Assembly: GCA_964519405.1 (NCBI GenBank)
Contig: CAZFLA010000003.1
Span: forward strand, 1 to 64,000
Reading direction: 5' to 3'
DNA: 64,000 nucleotides
Source of the DNA: G963677485 sp964519405
Lineage (GTDB): Bacteria > Armatimonadota > HRBIN16
The notes below the pieces were generated by a model. The model had not been told where the DNA came from. It ran no database searches and saw only the letters and a program-made list of their open reading frames with translations. The position numbers and the translations under genes were made by a program. Shown piece by piece: positions 35,372-43,830 of the stretch (positions within the stretch are counted from its first letter, which is position 1; every line of letters begins with the position of its first letter).

Positions 35372-35779
35372 TTAACTTCGTCGTGTCACAGTAAAATCAT
35401 GATCTAAGAACCGCTTTGAGTCGACAGTTGAAGTCACTTTATGACATCCCTTGCTGTTCTCCTCGAACTCAGTGATTCCACCAAATGCTTCCCCGGTTGT
35501 ATTCACCGTAACACGACCCAACAAAGTAACACCAGCGCAACGCCCAACCTAACTAACGGAGATCGTGCTGCGCGATGTATAGCGAAACACGACATCGGTC
35601 GCTGTGTCATCGCACCTAGCATTTCATTCATTTCTGCGTCGAATGTCTGCATCATAACTGCTGCCGTACATTGGCGCCGCACGATTAAGCATTTTGGGTA
35701 TGTCTGGATATAGTTTCCGTATACACAGATGACTAGCTTCGCTCTGGCAACAGGATATCCCGATACTGTTTTGACTCAT
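35372..35779 (-). pseudogene. Possible decayed gene with two in-frame stops
   Basis: One minus-strand frame runs from an ATG at 35779 to TAA at 35372-35374. It is interrupted only by TGA (35624-35626) and TAG (35549-35551) in about 136 codons. The segments read like protein, for example LYPDIPKMLNRAAPMYG, DDTATDVVFRYTSRSTISVS and TTGEAFGGITEFEENSKGC, ending RFLDHDFTVTRRS. No family was recognised. Fewer stops than chance is the main support, so this could still be plain intergenic DNA. Confidence 0.25.
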
Positions 35780-35939
35780 GATACGAGCACAATCAGATGC
35801 TATATCGGTAATTTTTTACCTACTGACATCATAATACGCTATCGTTTCTATTTGATTCTAATGTCATTAATGGTCCTTATACGTTGATATATTATCGATA
35901 TATTAGTAATTGCCGTATTCATTGTTCCTACTTCCCGTT

Positions 35940-35968
35940 TTGGCCTCAGGCGTCAACTTCGCTATAAT
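35940..35968 (+). promoter_or_regulatory. Sigma-70-type promoter for sdhCAB
   Basis: TTGGCC (35940-35945) and a perfect TATAAT (35963-35968) are separated by 17 bases. Transcription would start near 35975, giving a leader of nearly 60 bases before the sdhC ATG. Confidence 0.6.
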
Positions 35969-36033
35969 GTCTATTGTAGTGTGTAAAAATAGTATGCACT
36001 ATCAATAACCTCAACAGGAGTCGAGGTACCTAT

Positions 36034-36723
36034 ATGGCATCTGCAGTCAGTTTTCGCAGGTCGTTGATCGCATCTGATAACCACCTGTTGCATAAGCTGC
36101 ACTCTTTAACCGGTATTATTCCGGTTGGTTTTTTTGTGGTGCAGCATCTAGTATTGAATTCGTTTTCGTTGACTGGTGCAAAGAACTTCAACGCCGTCAT
36201 CGAGTTTTTCGAGATAATTCCGCGGCATATTTTCATGTTGATGGAGTTCGGCATTATCTTCATTCCGCTGCTCTTTCACGCAGCGTATGGGTTGCTGATT
36301 ACATCTCATGGAACTATGAACTATGCGAACTACACGTACAAACGAAACCTTGCTTACGTATTTCAGCGAGTATCGGGGATATTTCTCGTTCTGTATATCA
36401 CCTACCATGTATTTACGACNNNNNNNNNNACAATCATGGCTAAATACCTTGGCGCAGGGCTTGACTCTATCAAGTATGATGGTATGCATGAGAAATTCCA
36501 AAACCCACTAATTGCTGCAATCTATATTCTTGGCGTTACCGCAGCTACTTACCATTTCAGTAACGGCTTGTGGGCTTTCTGCGTTCGCTGGGGTATTACG
36601 ATCACCCATGAAGCTCAGAAGAAGTGCGCTCTAGTATGCAATATACTATTTGTGCTGCTGACAGGCTTCGGTTGGTTGGCCTTCTACGGCTTTATCAACC
36701 CACTATGGAACATGGGGCACTAA
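36034..36723 (+). CDS. sdhC: Succinate dehydrogenase/fumarate reductase cytochrome b subunit (SdhC, b558 family); contains a 10-N gap
   Basis: Membrane anchor that binds heme b and quinone for the succinate dehydrogenase complex. It matches the single-subunit five-helix type of Bacillus (b558 family). Helices and candidate heme histidines are in HKLHSLTGIIPVGFFVVQHL, LLFHAAYGLLI, GIFLVLYITYHVF and AATYHFSNGLWAF. The ten N (36420-36429) fall after the YHVF segment; the frame is kept across them. The ATG follows GAGGTACCTAT. It is first of sdhCAB, 18 bases before sdhA. Confidence 0.94.
   Translation: MASAVSFRRSLIASDNHLLHKLHSLTGIIPVGFFVVQHLVLNSFSLTGAKNFNAVIEFFEIIPRHIFMLMEFGIIFIPLLFHAAYGLLITSHGTMNYANYTYKRNLAYVFQRVSGIFLVLYITYHVFTXXXXTIMAKYLGAGLDSIKYDGMHEKFQNPLIAAIYILGVTAATYHFSNGLWAFCVRWGITITHEAQKKCALVCNILFVLLTGFGWLAFYGFINPLWNMGH
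36420..36429. other. Assembly gap (10 N) inside sdhC
   Basis: Ten N in a row. Unlike the gap in the cyclophilin gene, ten bases here keep the frame, but the true length is unknown. Confidence 0.99.
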
Positions 36724-36741
36724 GGAGAGGTTTCAAACAAA

Positions 36742-38592
36742 ATGGCAAATCACCGCGTTATTATAGTTGGCGGCGGCTTAGCAGGTTTGATGGCTACCAT
36801 CAAAAGTGCACAAAAAGGTCTGAAAGTAGATCTGTTTTCATTAGTGCCTGTTAAACGAAGCCACTCTGTATGTGCTCAGGGTGGAATTAACGGCGCCGTA
36901 AACACCATGGGTGAAGGCGACAGCACCTGGGAACACTTCGATGACACCGTATACGGTGGAGACTTCCTAGCCAACCAACCACCTGTACGCACCATGACCG
37001 ATCGCGCACCAAGTATTATCTACTTGCTGGACCGCATGGGTGTGCCTTTCAACAGAACACTCGAAGGATTTCTAGACTTTCGCCGATTTGGCGGTACCAA
37101 GCACCGAAGAACAGCATTCGCTGGAGCCACCACTGGTCAGCAGCTTCTTTACGCACTCGATGAGCAGGTTCGCCGATATGAGTGCGAAGGTGCAGTTAAC
37201 AAATATGAGGGGTGGGACTTCCTCGGTGTTATTAAGGATGCCGATGGCGTTTGCCGCGGTATCGTCGCTCAGAGCTTATACACCATGGAGATCCGCAGTT
37301 TCCGCGCTGATGCAGTTATTTTGGCTACAGGCGGTCCTGGTTACATCTACGGCAAGTCCACTCAGTCCATCATTAACACCGGCAGCGCAGCTAGTTACGT
37401 CTACCAGCAGGGAGCCAAATACGGCAACCCTGAAATGATCCAGGTTCACCCAACGGCTATTCCTGGTGAAGACAAAAACCGGTTGATGTCGGAAGGTATC
37501 CGTGGCGAAGGCGGACGTGTGTGGGTTCCACGCAACCCAGCAGAAACCCGAGCAGCTCAGGATATTCCAGAAGCAGAACGCCTATACTTCTTAGAAGAAA
37601 AGTATCCTGCTTATGGCAACTTGGTTCCACGCGACATCGCCACTCGCGAAATCTTTGACATCTGTGTTAACCAGAACTTAGGTGTGGGCGGAAAGAACCA
37701 GGTCTATCTCGATATTACCCATCTTGACCGTGAAACCGCGACCAAGAAACTTTGGGGTATTCTTGAAATTTACATTAAGTTCAAAGGACAAGACCCTAGA
37801 GATGTTCCGATGTTGGTATTCCCATCTGTTCACTACAGCATGGGCGGCCTGTGGGTTAACTACGATAAGACAGCCGACGGCTTGCTAGATCCTAACAGCA
37901 CCCAGAATATGGCTACGAATATACCTGGTCTATACGCTGTTGGTGAATGTGAGTATCAGTTCCACGGCGCTAACCGCTTAGGAGCTAACGCACTGTTGAG
38001 TTGTATCTTCGCAGGTATGACTTCTGGCGAGTCTGCATCACGATATATTGCTGGTCTCGATACACTCTCTGAGGATCTTTCCTCTAGCCTGTATGATTCC
38101 ATGCAGAAAAAGCGACAAGACGAATACAACGCAACTGTTGCTATGAGCGGATCAGAGAACCCATATAAGCTGCATGACGAGCTTGGGCAGGTTATGACCG
38201 AGAACGTAACCGTTGTTCGATACAACAAACAACTTGAGAAGACCCTAGCAAAAATCAGTGAACTGCAGGAGCGCATGAAGAATGTTGGCTTGGCGGACAC
38301 TGGTGTATGGACCAATCAAGCCGCTGTATTCACACGCAACATGAAGAACATGCTTGTACTTGCTAAGACAATTACTAAGGGTGCTCTTCTGCGTAATGAA
38401 AGCCGTGGTGCGCATTACAAACCTGACTTCCCTGAACGTGATGATGCGAACTTCCTGAAGTCCACCATTGCCGAATGGAAGAACGGCGAGCCAGAGATTA
38501 GTTACACCGATGTTGATACATCGCTAATTACTCCTCGACTGCGCAACTACGCCAAAGATAAAGCCACCAGCAAAACTGGTGAGAAGAAGTAA
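36742..38592 (+). CDS. sdhA: Succinate dehydrogenase/fumarate reductase flavoprotein subunit
   Basis: Catalytic FAD subunit interconverting succinate and fumarate at the cytoplasmic face of the membrane. The 616-residue product has the dinucleotide fold IIVGGGLAGLMATIKSA, the covalent FAD-attachment region RSHSVCAQGGINGAVNTMGE, substrate-site features MIQVHPTAIPGEDKNRLMSE and RGEGGRVWVPRN, and the C-terminal HGANRLGANALLSCIFAGM. The ATG follows GGAGAGG. Its layout is the Bacillus/epsilonproteobacterial type, matching the single cytochrome subunit. Direction (SDH or FRD) cannot be told from sequence alone. Confidence 0.96.
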   Translation: MANHRVIIVGGGLAGLMATIKSAQKGLKVDLFSLVPVKRSHSVCAQGGINGAVNTMGEGDSTWEHFDDTVYGGDFLANQPPVRTMTDRAPSIIYLLDRMGVPFNRTLEGFLDFRRFGGTKHRRTAFAGATTGQQLLYALDEQVRRYECEGAVNKYEGWDFLGVIKDADGVCRGIVAQSLYTMEIRSFRADAVILATGGPGYIYGKSTQSIINTGSAASYVYQQGAKYGNPEMIQVHPTAIPGEDKNRLMSEGIRGEGGRVWVPRNPAETRAAQDIPEAERLYFLEEKYPAYGNLVPRDIATREIFDICVNQNLGVGGKNQVYLDITHLDRETATKKLWGILEIYIKFKGQDPRDVPMLVFPSVHYSMGGLWVNYDKTADGLLDPNSTQNMATNIPGLYAVGECEYQFHGANRLGANALLSCIFAGMTSGESASRYIAGLDTLSEDLSSSLYDSMQKKRQDEYNATVAMSGSENPYKLHDELGQVMTENVTVVRYNKQLEKTLAKISELQERMKNVGLADTGVWTNQAAVFTRNMKNMLVLAKTITKGALLRNESRGAHYKPDFPERDDANFLKSTIAEWKNGEPEISYTDVDTSLITPRLRNYAKDKATSKTGEKK

Positions 38593-38608
38593 GGAGGCGT
38601 ACTGAACT

Positions 38609-39391
38609 ATGGCTTATAACTCAATAGTAATGAAGATCAAGCGCCAGAAGGATGCGAAATCGGCATCTTACTGGGACGAGTTCAAAATGCCGTACGTGCC
38701 GAACTCAAACATCATCAGTTGCTTGATGACCATTCAGCGTAACCCCGTAAACACCAAAGGTGATAAAGTGACTGCCCCCGCATGGGAAGCAGCATGTCTT
38801 GAGGAAGTTTGCGGAACTTGCACCATGGTGGTTAATGGCACAGCACGTCAGGCATGTGCCACTCTCATCGATAATGTCGGCAAACCACAAGGTGACAGCC
38901 TTTATGTCACAGTAGAACCTATGACCAAATTCCCGGTCATCAGGGATCTAGTTGTGGATCGAAGCTACATGTTCGAAACGCTTAAGCGGCTAAAAGCCTG
39001 GATTCCGATTGACGGAATTCATGACTTAGGTCCTGCTGTGCGCATGAGCCCTTCACAGGCTGAGCTTCGATATGACTTCAGTCGATGTATGACATGCGGA
39101 TGCTGTGTAGAGAGTTGCCCGAACGTAAGCAAGAACAGCAACTTCATCGGACCGACAGCACTTGGTCAGGCATTCCTGTTCAACCATCACCCAGTTGGTA
39201 AAGAACTAGAAGATGACCGCTACGATGTGTTGGCTGGGCCCGATGGCTTATTAGGATGCGGAAATGCACAAAACTGTATAGAAGCATGTCCTAAGGAGAT
39301 ATCACTTACCCGAGCTATTGCAGAACTCAATCGCGGTATCCTTTGGAACCGAATGAAGAAAGTGTTTGTCGCTAAAGACAAGATGCACTAG
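38609..39391 (+). CDS. sdhB: Succinate dehydrogenase/fumarate reductase iron-sulfur subunit
   Basis: 260-residue electron-transfer subunit. The [2Fe-2S] ligands are in CLEEVCGTCTMVVNGTARQAC and the [4Fe-4S]/[3Fe-4S] ligands in CMTCGCCVESCPN and NCIEACPKEISL. It carries electrons from the FAD subunit to the quinone site in SdhC. GGAGG lies about 11 bases before the ATG. It is last gene of sdhCAB, followed 22 bases later by a strong hairpin terminator. Confidence 0.96.
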   Translation: MAYNSIVMKIKRQKDAKSASYWDEFKMPYVPNSNIISCLMTIQRNPVNTKGDKVTAPAWEAACLEEVCGTCTMVVNGTARQACATLIDNVGKPQGDSLYVTVEPMTKFPVIRDLVVDRSYMFETLKRLKAWIPIDGIHDLGPAVRMSPSQAELRYDFSRCMTCGCCVESCPNVSKNSNFIGPTALGQAFLFNHHPVGKELEDDRYDVLAGPDGLLGCGNAQNCIEACPKEISLTRAIAELNRGILWNRMKKVFVAKDKMH

Positions 39392-39412
39392 ATTCTGGTA
39401 TCAGGAAACAAG

Positions 39413-39450
39413 AAAAGTGAGCAGCACCAATTGGAGCTGCTCACTTTTTA
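39413..39450. terminator. Strong bidirectional terminator
   Basis: A perfect 13-bp stem (39413-39425 with 39436-39448; AAAAGTGAGCAGC / GCTGCTCACTTTT) and a 10-base loop. Its arms begin with A-runs and end with T-runs, so it works for sdhCAB on the plus strand and for the convergent LptD-like gene on the minus strand. Confidence 0.88.
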
Positions 39451-39476
39451 TTCAGCAAACGCATGTATGAGCTGGC

Positions 39477-40982
39477 TTACTGTGCGATGTTCATACCAAA
39501 TTCCACCGAGCGATCCTTCTTGCTCCATGATATTTGCGGTTCAATGCAGTGTGCGCGTATCTTTAGCGCGACTTTCACGTCGTACCACTCGTCACGGTCG
39601 AAATCCCAGAAGCCACTCACATCAAGGCTAGTTCCTTTACCAATCACAAGCCGTGATATCCCTTCTCTCTTAACCCAGATATTGTCGAAACTAAATGGGC
39701 TGTTGCCTGTCTCTTCAGCGCTGGCATAACCTAAGTTATACTTCACCCAACTTAAGGGATTGGCTTCCAACATAACTTGACCAGTAATTCGATTTAGGCT
39801 TTCGCCGCTTCCATAAGCAATAGTACGCACCTCACTGCCGACATGAAGATCAACTAGCGGTGCAACTTTGTATGATGGCGATATCCACCGTATTTGCATA
39901 GAACCACGACCGCTGTCCGACATACGCGGCTCTTCACGAATGCTTCCAACTCGCAGCTCAGACTGCAGCGATCCCACATGCTCTAAAGGCGTATCATACC
40001 GCGCACCAACGTCAAGGTAATTAACTCTGATGGTATTTTGGTCGCCATCGTATACGTTAATTGGCCGGTTTTGCACAGCGGATACAAACCATGAGGCTTG
40101 TTTCTGTGGCTCAGATCCATTAATCAAAGGCATGAACGCCGCTTCAGGGTATCCCCCCTCTTGCAGCCGTCGCAGCGGTTCATTATCACCGCGGCTGTCT
40201 ATGCGTTCATCATAACTGAACAATATCTCCGGTTGCTGATGTTCAAATGCCGATATGGATCCTACCAGCATACCATTATTTATAGGCATGACGACAGGAT
40301 AGCGAATTCCCAAGCCCTTACCACTGGAGTAATTAATCGCAGGCATAAATGATGACTGTTTATCGCCCTTCAAGCTAGTTGATATATAGGGCAATGATAT
40401 CAATGTGCGCCTTTGAATCTGCAATGCAACATTACGCGCAGTCACACGCCGCGTAAGCGTATTGATTGTCATTGAAGAGGCTTTCAGTGCAAAATGCGGA
40501 TTCGGCAGTGAGCACACCGTAGCGGATCCATCTTTAAGCCTTAGGGTGTTGCTGTTTAGTTCTGCACCATCGGCAAATACCAGCAACTGTCCCGCCTTAC
40601 CAGAGACCTTCTTTAACGAACCTTTTAAGATCTTGCCGTCTTGCGACATCGCCGCATTGAGTGAATCACAATGTAATTCTTCAGATCCGGTAATAAGGTC
40701 AACACCGTTCTCTGCTTCAACCTGTCGAAGCACACCCTCGGAGATAATCGCTAATATCTTGTCAGCTGTTAGCTCAAGTTCATTAGTTTTAACCTTTACG
40801 TTGCCATCAGCCGCAATATGATTTTCAGAGAGACCATCTTTGTTTGTACCCCACGAAACGCTCTGCGTATCTGCATTCAGTGAGAATGTTTCTTGCGTAG
40901 GCTGTTCAGGGCTGGCGTAAGAATGACTGATAATCAGGGTTGATATAATCCCTGGGAAAAGCAATTTATAGGAGAATGCCAC
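39477..40982 (-). CDS. Second LptD/OstA-like outer-membrane protein
   Basis: About 501 residues with a signal peptide (FPGIISTLIISHSYAS), an OstA-like domain (NHIAADGNVKVKTNELELTA, then DKILAIISEGVLRQVEAENG) and a C-terminal barrel-like part ending in EFGMNIAQ. The GTG at 40982 is preferred because AAGGAG lies 6 bases upstream; the open frame from 41000 would place that site inside the coding region. It resembles the larger LptD-like protein at 26409 in layout but lacks the CxxxxC linker. It may be an LPS or other lipid export barrel. It lies alone between sdhB (convergent) and a divergent secreted-protein gene. Confidence 0.7.
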   Translation of the reverse strand: MAFSYKLLFPGIISTLIISHSYASPEQPTQETFSLNADTQSVSWGTNKDGLSENHIAADGNVKVKTNELELTADKILAIISEGVLRQVEAENGVDLITGSEELHCDSLNAAMSQDGKILKGSLKKVSGKAGQLLVFADGAELNSNTLRLKDGSATVCSLPNPHFALKASSMTINTLTRRVTARNVALQIQRRTLISLPYISTSLKGDKQSSFMPAINYSSGKGLGIRYPVVMPINNGMLVGSISAFEHQQPEILFSYDERIDSRGDNEPLRRLQEGGYPEAAFMPLINGSEPQKQASWFVSAVQNRPINVYDGDQNTIRVNYLDVGARYDTPLEHVGSLQSELRVGSIREEPRMSDSGRGSMQIRWISPSYKVAPLVDLHVGSEVRTIAYGSGESLNRITGQVMLEANPLSWVKYNLGYASAEETGNSPFSFDNIWVKREGISRLVIGKGTSLDVSGFWDFDRDEWYDVKVALKIRAHCIEPQISWSKKDRSVEFGMNIAQ

Positions 40983-41097
40983 AGAAATCTCCTTGCACAC
41001 GTATTTCTAATATGGTTGTCCACGTATAGTTTATCGTGATCAACACCAACTAGCTATATAATATATTTGACTGACATCGTTAGGAGTTCATTCCGTT

Positions 41098-41727
41098 TTG
41101 AAAAGCAAAATACTATTAGCCATGATATCTTGTCTTACTTGTACCGCTTCTGTCATGCTCTTTGCAGAAACTCCGTCGGCGATTCCGTCGCCCACGGTGA
41201 AGCCATTCGATCAAAAAGATATACCACCACCGTCTCAAAAGGAAATCAAACTCAGTTTCCTCCGTAAGTCATTGTCTAATCAACGTGATGCTCTAATCGA
41301 TACGTTGACGACTCTAGATATTAAGTATGCTGATGCCAAAACACCTGACGCACGAAACTCTGTTCGTGCATCACAAAACATTCTTCGAGCAAAACTCGTT
41401 GGTATCAACACGCAGATTACTGCTGTTGAAAAGCAGCTTTCTCGCCTGATTAACTCCCGAGTTGAAGCGGCCAACCCTAGTACAACCACGTATAATACGC
41501 TGGCTAAGGTGAAAAACTTACAGAAGCGCATTAAAATGGTAACCGCACGTGCCGCGGCTCGATCAAAACTTGGCCTCACCGAAAAAGACCCTGAATACGG
41601 AATGATGGCTGCTCGCATGAAGACATATACTACCAAACTTGGCACCTTGATGTCCCAAATGTCTCCTACGGAAATCCGCATGCTGAACGAGGAGCTAAGT
41701 ACCGCCAAAACCAAGAAGTCAAAGTGA
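41098..41727 (+). CDS. Secreted helical protein, function unknown
   Basis: 209 residues: signal peptide (ILLAMISCLTCTASVMLFA), a proline-rich linker (TPSAIPSPTVKPFD), then a Lys/Ala/Thr-rich, mostly helical body with coiled-coil character (RAKLVGINTQITAVEKQLSR). No family was recognised. The start is TTG at 41098 with AGGAG about 12 bases upstream. The stop overlaps the mutL start as GTGA, so the two are coupled although their roles look unrelated. Confidence 0.7.
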   Translation: MKSKILLAMISCLTCTASVMLFAETPSAIPSPTVKPFDQKDIPPPSQKEIKLSFLRKSLSNQRDALIDTLTTLDIKYADAKTPDARNSVRASQNILRAKLVGINTQITAVEKQLSRLINSRVEAANPSTTTYNTLAKVKNLQKRIKMVTARAAARSKLGLTEKDPEYGMMAARMKTYTTKLGTLMSQMSPTEIRMLNEELSTAKTKKSK

Positions 41728-43586
41728 ACGAGAACTCGGAGTATTGTGTCGTTCGACTACTTGATGAACACACAGCCAATCGTATTGCTGCTGGTGAGGT
41801 AGTCGAACGGCCGGTATCTGTTGTTAAAGAGCTGGTAGAAAACAGCCTCGATGCTGGTGCAGCGACAATATCAGTCACGATTATCGATGGCGGTAAAAAG
41901 TATATCTCGGTTCGTGATGACGGCTCTGGTATGAGTGCTGCAGATGCTTTACTTGCTATACAACGGCATGCCACAAGCAAGATATCATCTGCTGATGACT
42001 TACCGCATATCACCACATTAGGCTTTCGCGGAGAGGCATTACCAAGTATCGCTTCAGTCTCTCGTTTTGAAATTGTAACAAGGCGTTCTGAAGATGCTGT
42101 CGCCTTTCAACTCATCATTGAAGCTGGTGATGTTGTCAGCACGAGCGAGATATCTGCACAACTCGGAACCACTATCACCGTTAAGGACTTATTCTACAAC
42201 ACACCTGCTCGCAGCAAATTCCTAAAATCCACGCCGACCGAACTCAGCCATATCGTTGAGATCGTCGGCCGTATCGCATTAGCCAACCCTGAGGTTAGGT
42301 TTAAGCTCGAGCATAACGGAACAGTGCTTCTTGCGAGTCAAGGTGCATCAGATCCCAACTCAGTCATCATGGCGGTATTCGGCCGCGAAACCGCCCGTGA
42401 AATGCGGCACATTCAGTATACACACGGTGGTATCGAGGTTGAAGGGTATGTCAGTCCGCCTCATATAACGCGAGCTAATCGATCACAACAGTGCTTCTTT
42501 GTCAACAAACGGCTAGTAAGGCATCGCGTGCTCACAAGAGCCCTTGATGACGCTTTCCGCTCACTTACTCCAGAGAATAGATATCCAGCTGCAGCCGTGT
42601 TCATCACTGTGCCGCCGGAAGCAGTGGACGTTAATGTGCATCCCACCAAAGCGGAAGTGAAGTTCGAGGCAGACAATATGATCTACCATTCGGTTCGCAA
42701 TGCCGTGCGTTCTGCTTTGATATCGGAAGGTATGATGCCAGCAGCTATTGATGAAGATCGACAAGATAGCTCGCCAAACCACCCAATGCCGTCTTATATG
42801 AGACCGCAGATATCACCGTCATCTATCAGTTTACCGGCCATGGACAGATTTCATGAAGCACTACTGCAGAAGCGCGAGGTAAACTCCGAGCCGGTAATCT
42901 CCATCGGCCAAGATGATACCGCTGGGCCGCCTGTTCAACAAGAGGAATACGATCCCTTCGCAGCAGCACCAGTCAGCGAAGCTGTGCGCAAACCATACAA
43001 GACCATGCTCATGGGGTTCCGCGTATTAGCACAGATCAAGCTAACCTACATCATCGCAGCGACAGATTCTGGGCTTCTTGTGATTGATCAACATGTCGCA
43101 CATGAACGTGTTCTCTACGAAAAACTAACCGTCTTGCGCGACAGTCAGCCGATACCCATTACACAGCTGTTGAGCCCTGAAGTTATTTATGTTGATCGCA
43201 GAACCGCGGCGTTGGCTTCGAAGAAACTAGATGACCTAAAATCGCTAGGGTTCATCTTGCAGCCATTTGGCTCAGATGCGTTTGCCATACGAGGTGTACC
43301 GGCTTGGATTAAGTCCTCAGAGATGGTATCGACAGTCAAAGATATGCTTGACGAAATGACCGAGCTTAGCGTGCAGCGTCGTTTGCCGCTGAGCTATGAA
43401 CAGCTTATTGCCACCACCGCCTGTAAGATGGCAGTCAAGTCAGGTGATGTGTTGGAGATGCCCGAAATGGAGCGTCTATTAACAGATCTCGCCGAGACGG
43501 AAAACCCCTACTTGTGCCCTCATGGACGTCCGGTGATATTATCCATCACCAACCAGGAACTGGACCAAAAGTTCAAACGCAGCTGA
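41724..43586 (+). CDS. mutL: DNA mismatch repair protein MutL (endonuclease type)
   Basis: 620-residue GHKL ATPase that links MutS to strand incision. N-terminal motifs are RIAAGEVVERPVSVVKELVE, ENSLDAGA, DDGSGM and LGFRGEALPSI. The C-terminal domain has DQHVAHERVLYE near residue 455 (the metal-binding DQHxxxExxxxE endonuclease motif), ACKMAVKSGD and CPHGRPVIL. These mark a MutL with intrinsic nuclease activity, which fits the absence of MutH outside Gammaproteobacteria. The start is GTG at 41724, overlapping the preceding stop. mutS is not in the window. Confidence 0.96.
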   Translation: MNENSEYCVVRLLDEHTANRIAAGEVVERPVSVVKELVENSLDAGAATISVTIIDGGKKYISVRDDGSGMSAADALLAIQRHATSKISSADDLPHITTLGFRGEALPSIASVSRFEIVTRRSEDAVAFQLIIEAGDVVSTSEISAQLGTTITVKDLFYNTPARSKFLKSTPTELSHIVEIVGRIALANPEVRFKLEHNGTVLLASQGASDPNSVIMAVFGRETAREMRHIQYTHGGIEVEGYVSPPHITRANRSQQCFFVNKRLVRHRVLTRALDDAFRSLTPENRYPAAAVFITVPPEAVDVNVHPTKAEVKFEADNMIYHSVRNAVRSALISEGMMPAAIDEDRQDSSPNHPMPSYMRPQISPSSISLPAMDRFHEALLQKREVNSEPVISIGQDDTAGPPVQQEEYDPFAAAPVSEAVRKPYKTMLMGFRVLAQIKLTYIIAATDSGLLVIDQHVAHERVLYEKLTVLRDSQPIPITQLLSPEVIYVDRRTAALASKKLDDLKSLGFILQPFGSDAFAIRGVPAWIKSSEMVSTVKDMLDEMTELSVQRRLPLSYEQLIATTACKMAVKSGDVLEMPEMERLLTDLAETENPYLCPHGRPVILSITNQELDQKFKRS

Positions 43587-43776
43587 TGTAACATCTTCGC
43601 ATGAAAACTCGGTAGAAATAGTTGACGAGCATGTTGAAGACTTATTACTTGTTGATTCACCGGACATCGTTGGTATTGAGGTATATGCCGCCTCTGCGAA
43701 TAGAGCATATCGAATTGCCGACCACTACCGTGAACGCGGCGTATACATGGTGCGAAGTGGATTACATACTGTCTAG
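43585..43776 (+). pseudogene. Remnant of a B12-binding radical-SAM gene
   Basis: A frame in phase 1 overlaps the mutL stop and runs to TAG at 43774-43776 without any usable start codon. It encodes VEDLLLVDSPDIVGIEVYAA and SANRAYRIADHYRERGVYMV, then RSGLHTV. That is the start of the cobalamin-binding domain of B12-radical-SAM proteins (usual pattern PDLVGISVxTATxxRAYxIAxxYRxRGxxVVxGGxH). The gene then stops before the radical-SAM core, so only about 60 codons remain. This appears to be a truncated, inactive relic. Confidence 0.6.
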
Positions 43777-43786
43777 TAATAGACAG

Positions 43787-43820
43787 ATGTGCCATCGATG
43801 TACACACATTGATGGCACAT
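43787..43820. terminator. Bidirectional hairpin terminator between mutL and the GH gene
   Basis: A 15-bp stem with one G-T pair (43787-43801 with 43806-43820; outer part ATGTGCCATC / GATGGCACAT) and a 4-base loop lies between convergent genes. T-runs are poor on both sides, but the position supports termination. Confidence 0.65.
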
Positions 43821-43830
43821 ATCTTTGAGA

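Larger units (their letters stand above)
35327..36033. other. 707-base stretch without an intact gene
   Basis: Between the RuvX-like gene and sdhC. It holds a weak hairpin (35332-35364), a possible decayed minus-strand gene (35372-35779), an AT-rich part with TATTATCGATATATTAG near 35890, and a good promoter for sdhCAB (35940-35968). A plus-strand frame 35441-35713 exists but has no ribosome-binding site and no recognisable content. No RNA gene was recognised. Confidence 0.6.

Noticed and set aside
35441..35713. Plus-strand open frame of 90 codons in the gene-poor stretch
   Set aside because: No ribosome-binding site and no family-like segment; the minus-strand frame over the same bases looks more protein-like.
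43622..43828. Plus-strand open frame of 68 codons after mutL
   Set aside because: A different frame over the same bases encodes the recognisable B12-binding fragment, and this one also reads through the terminator hairpin.
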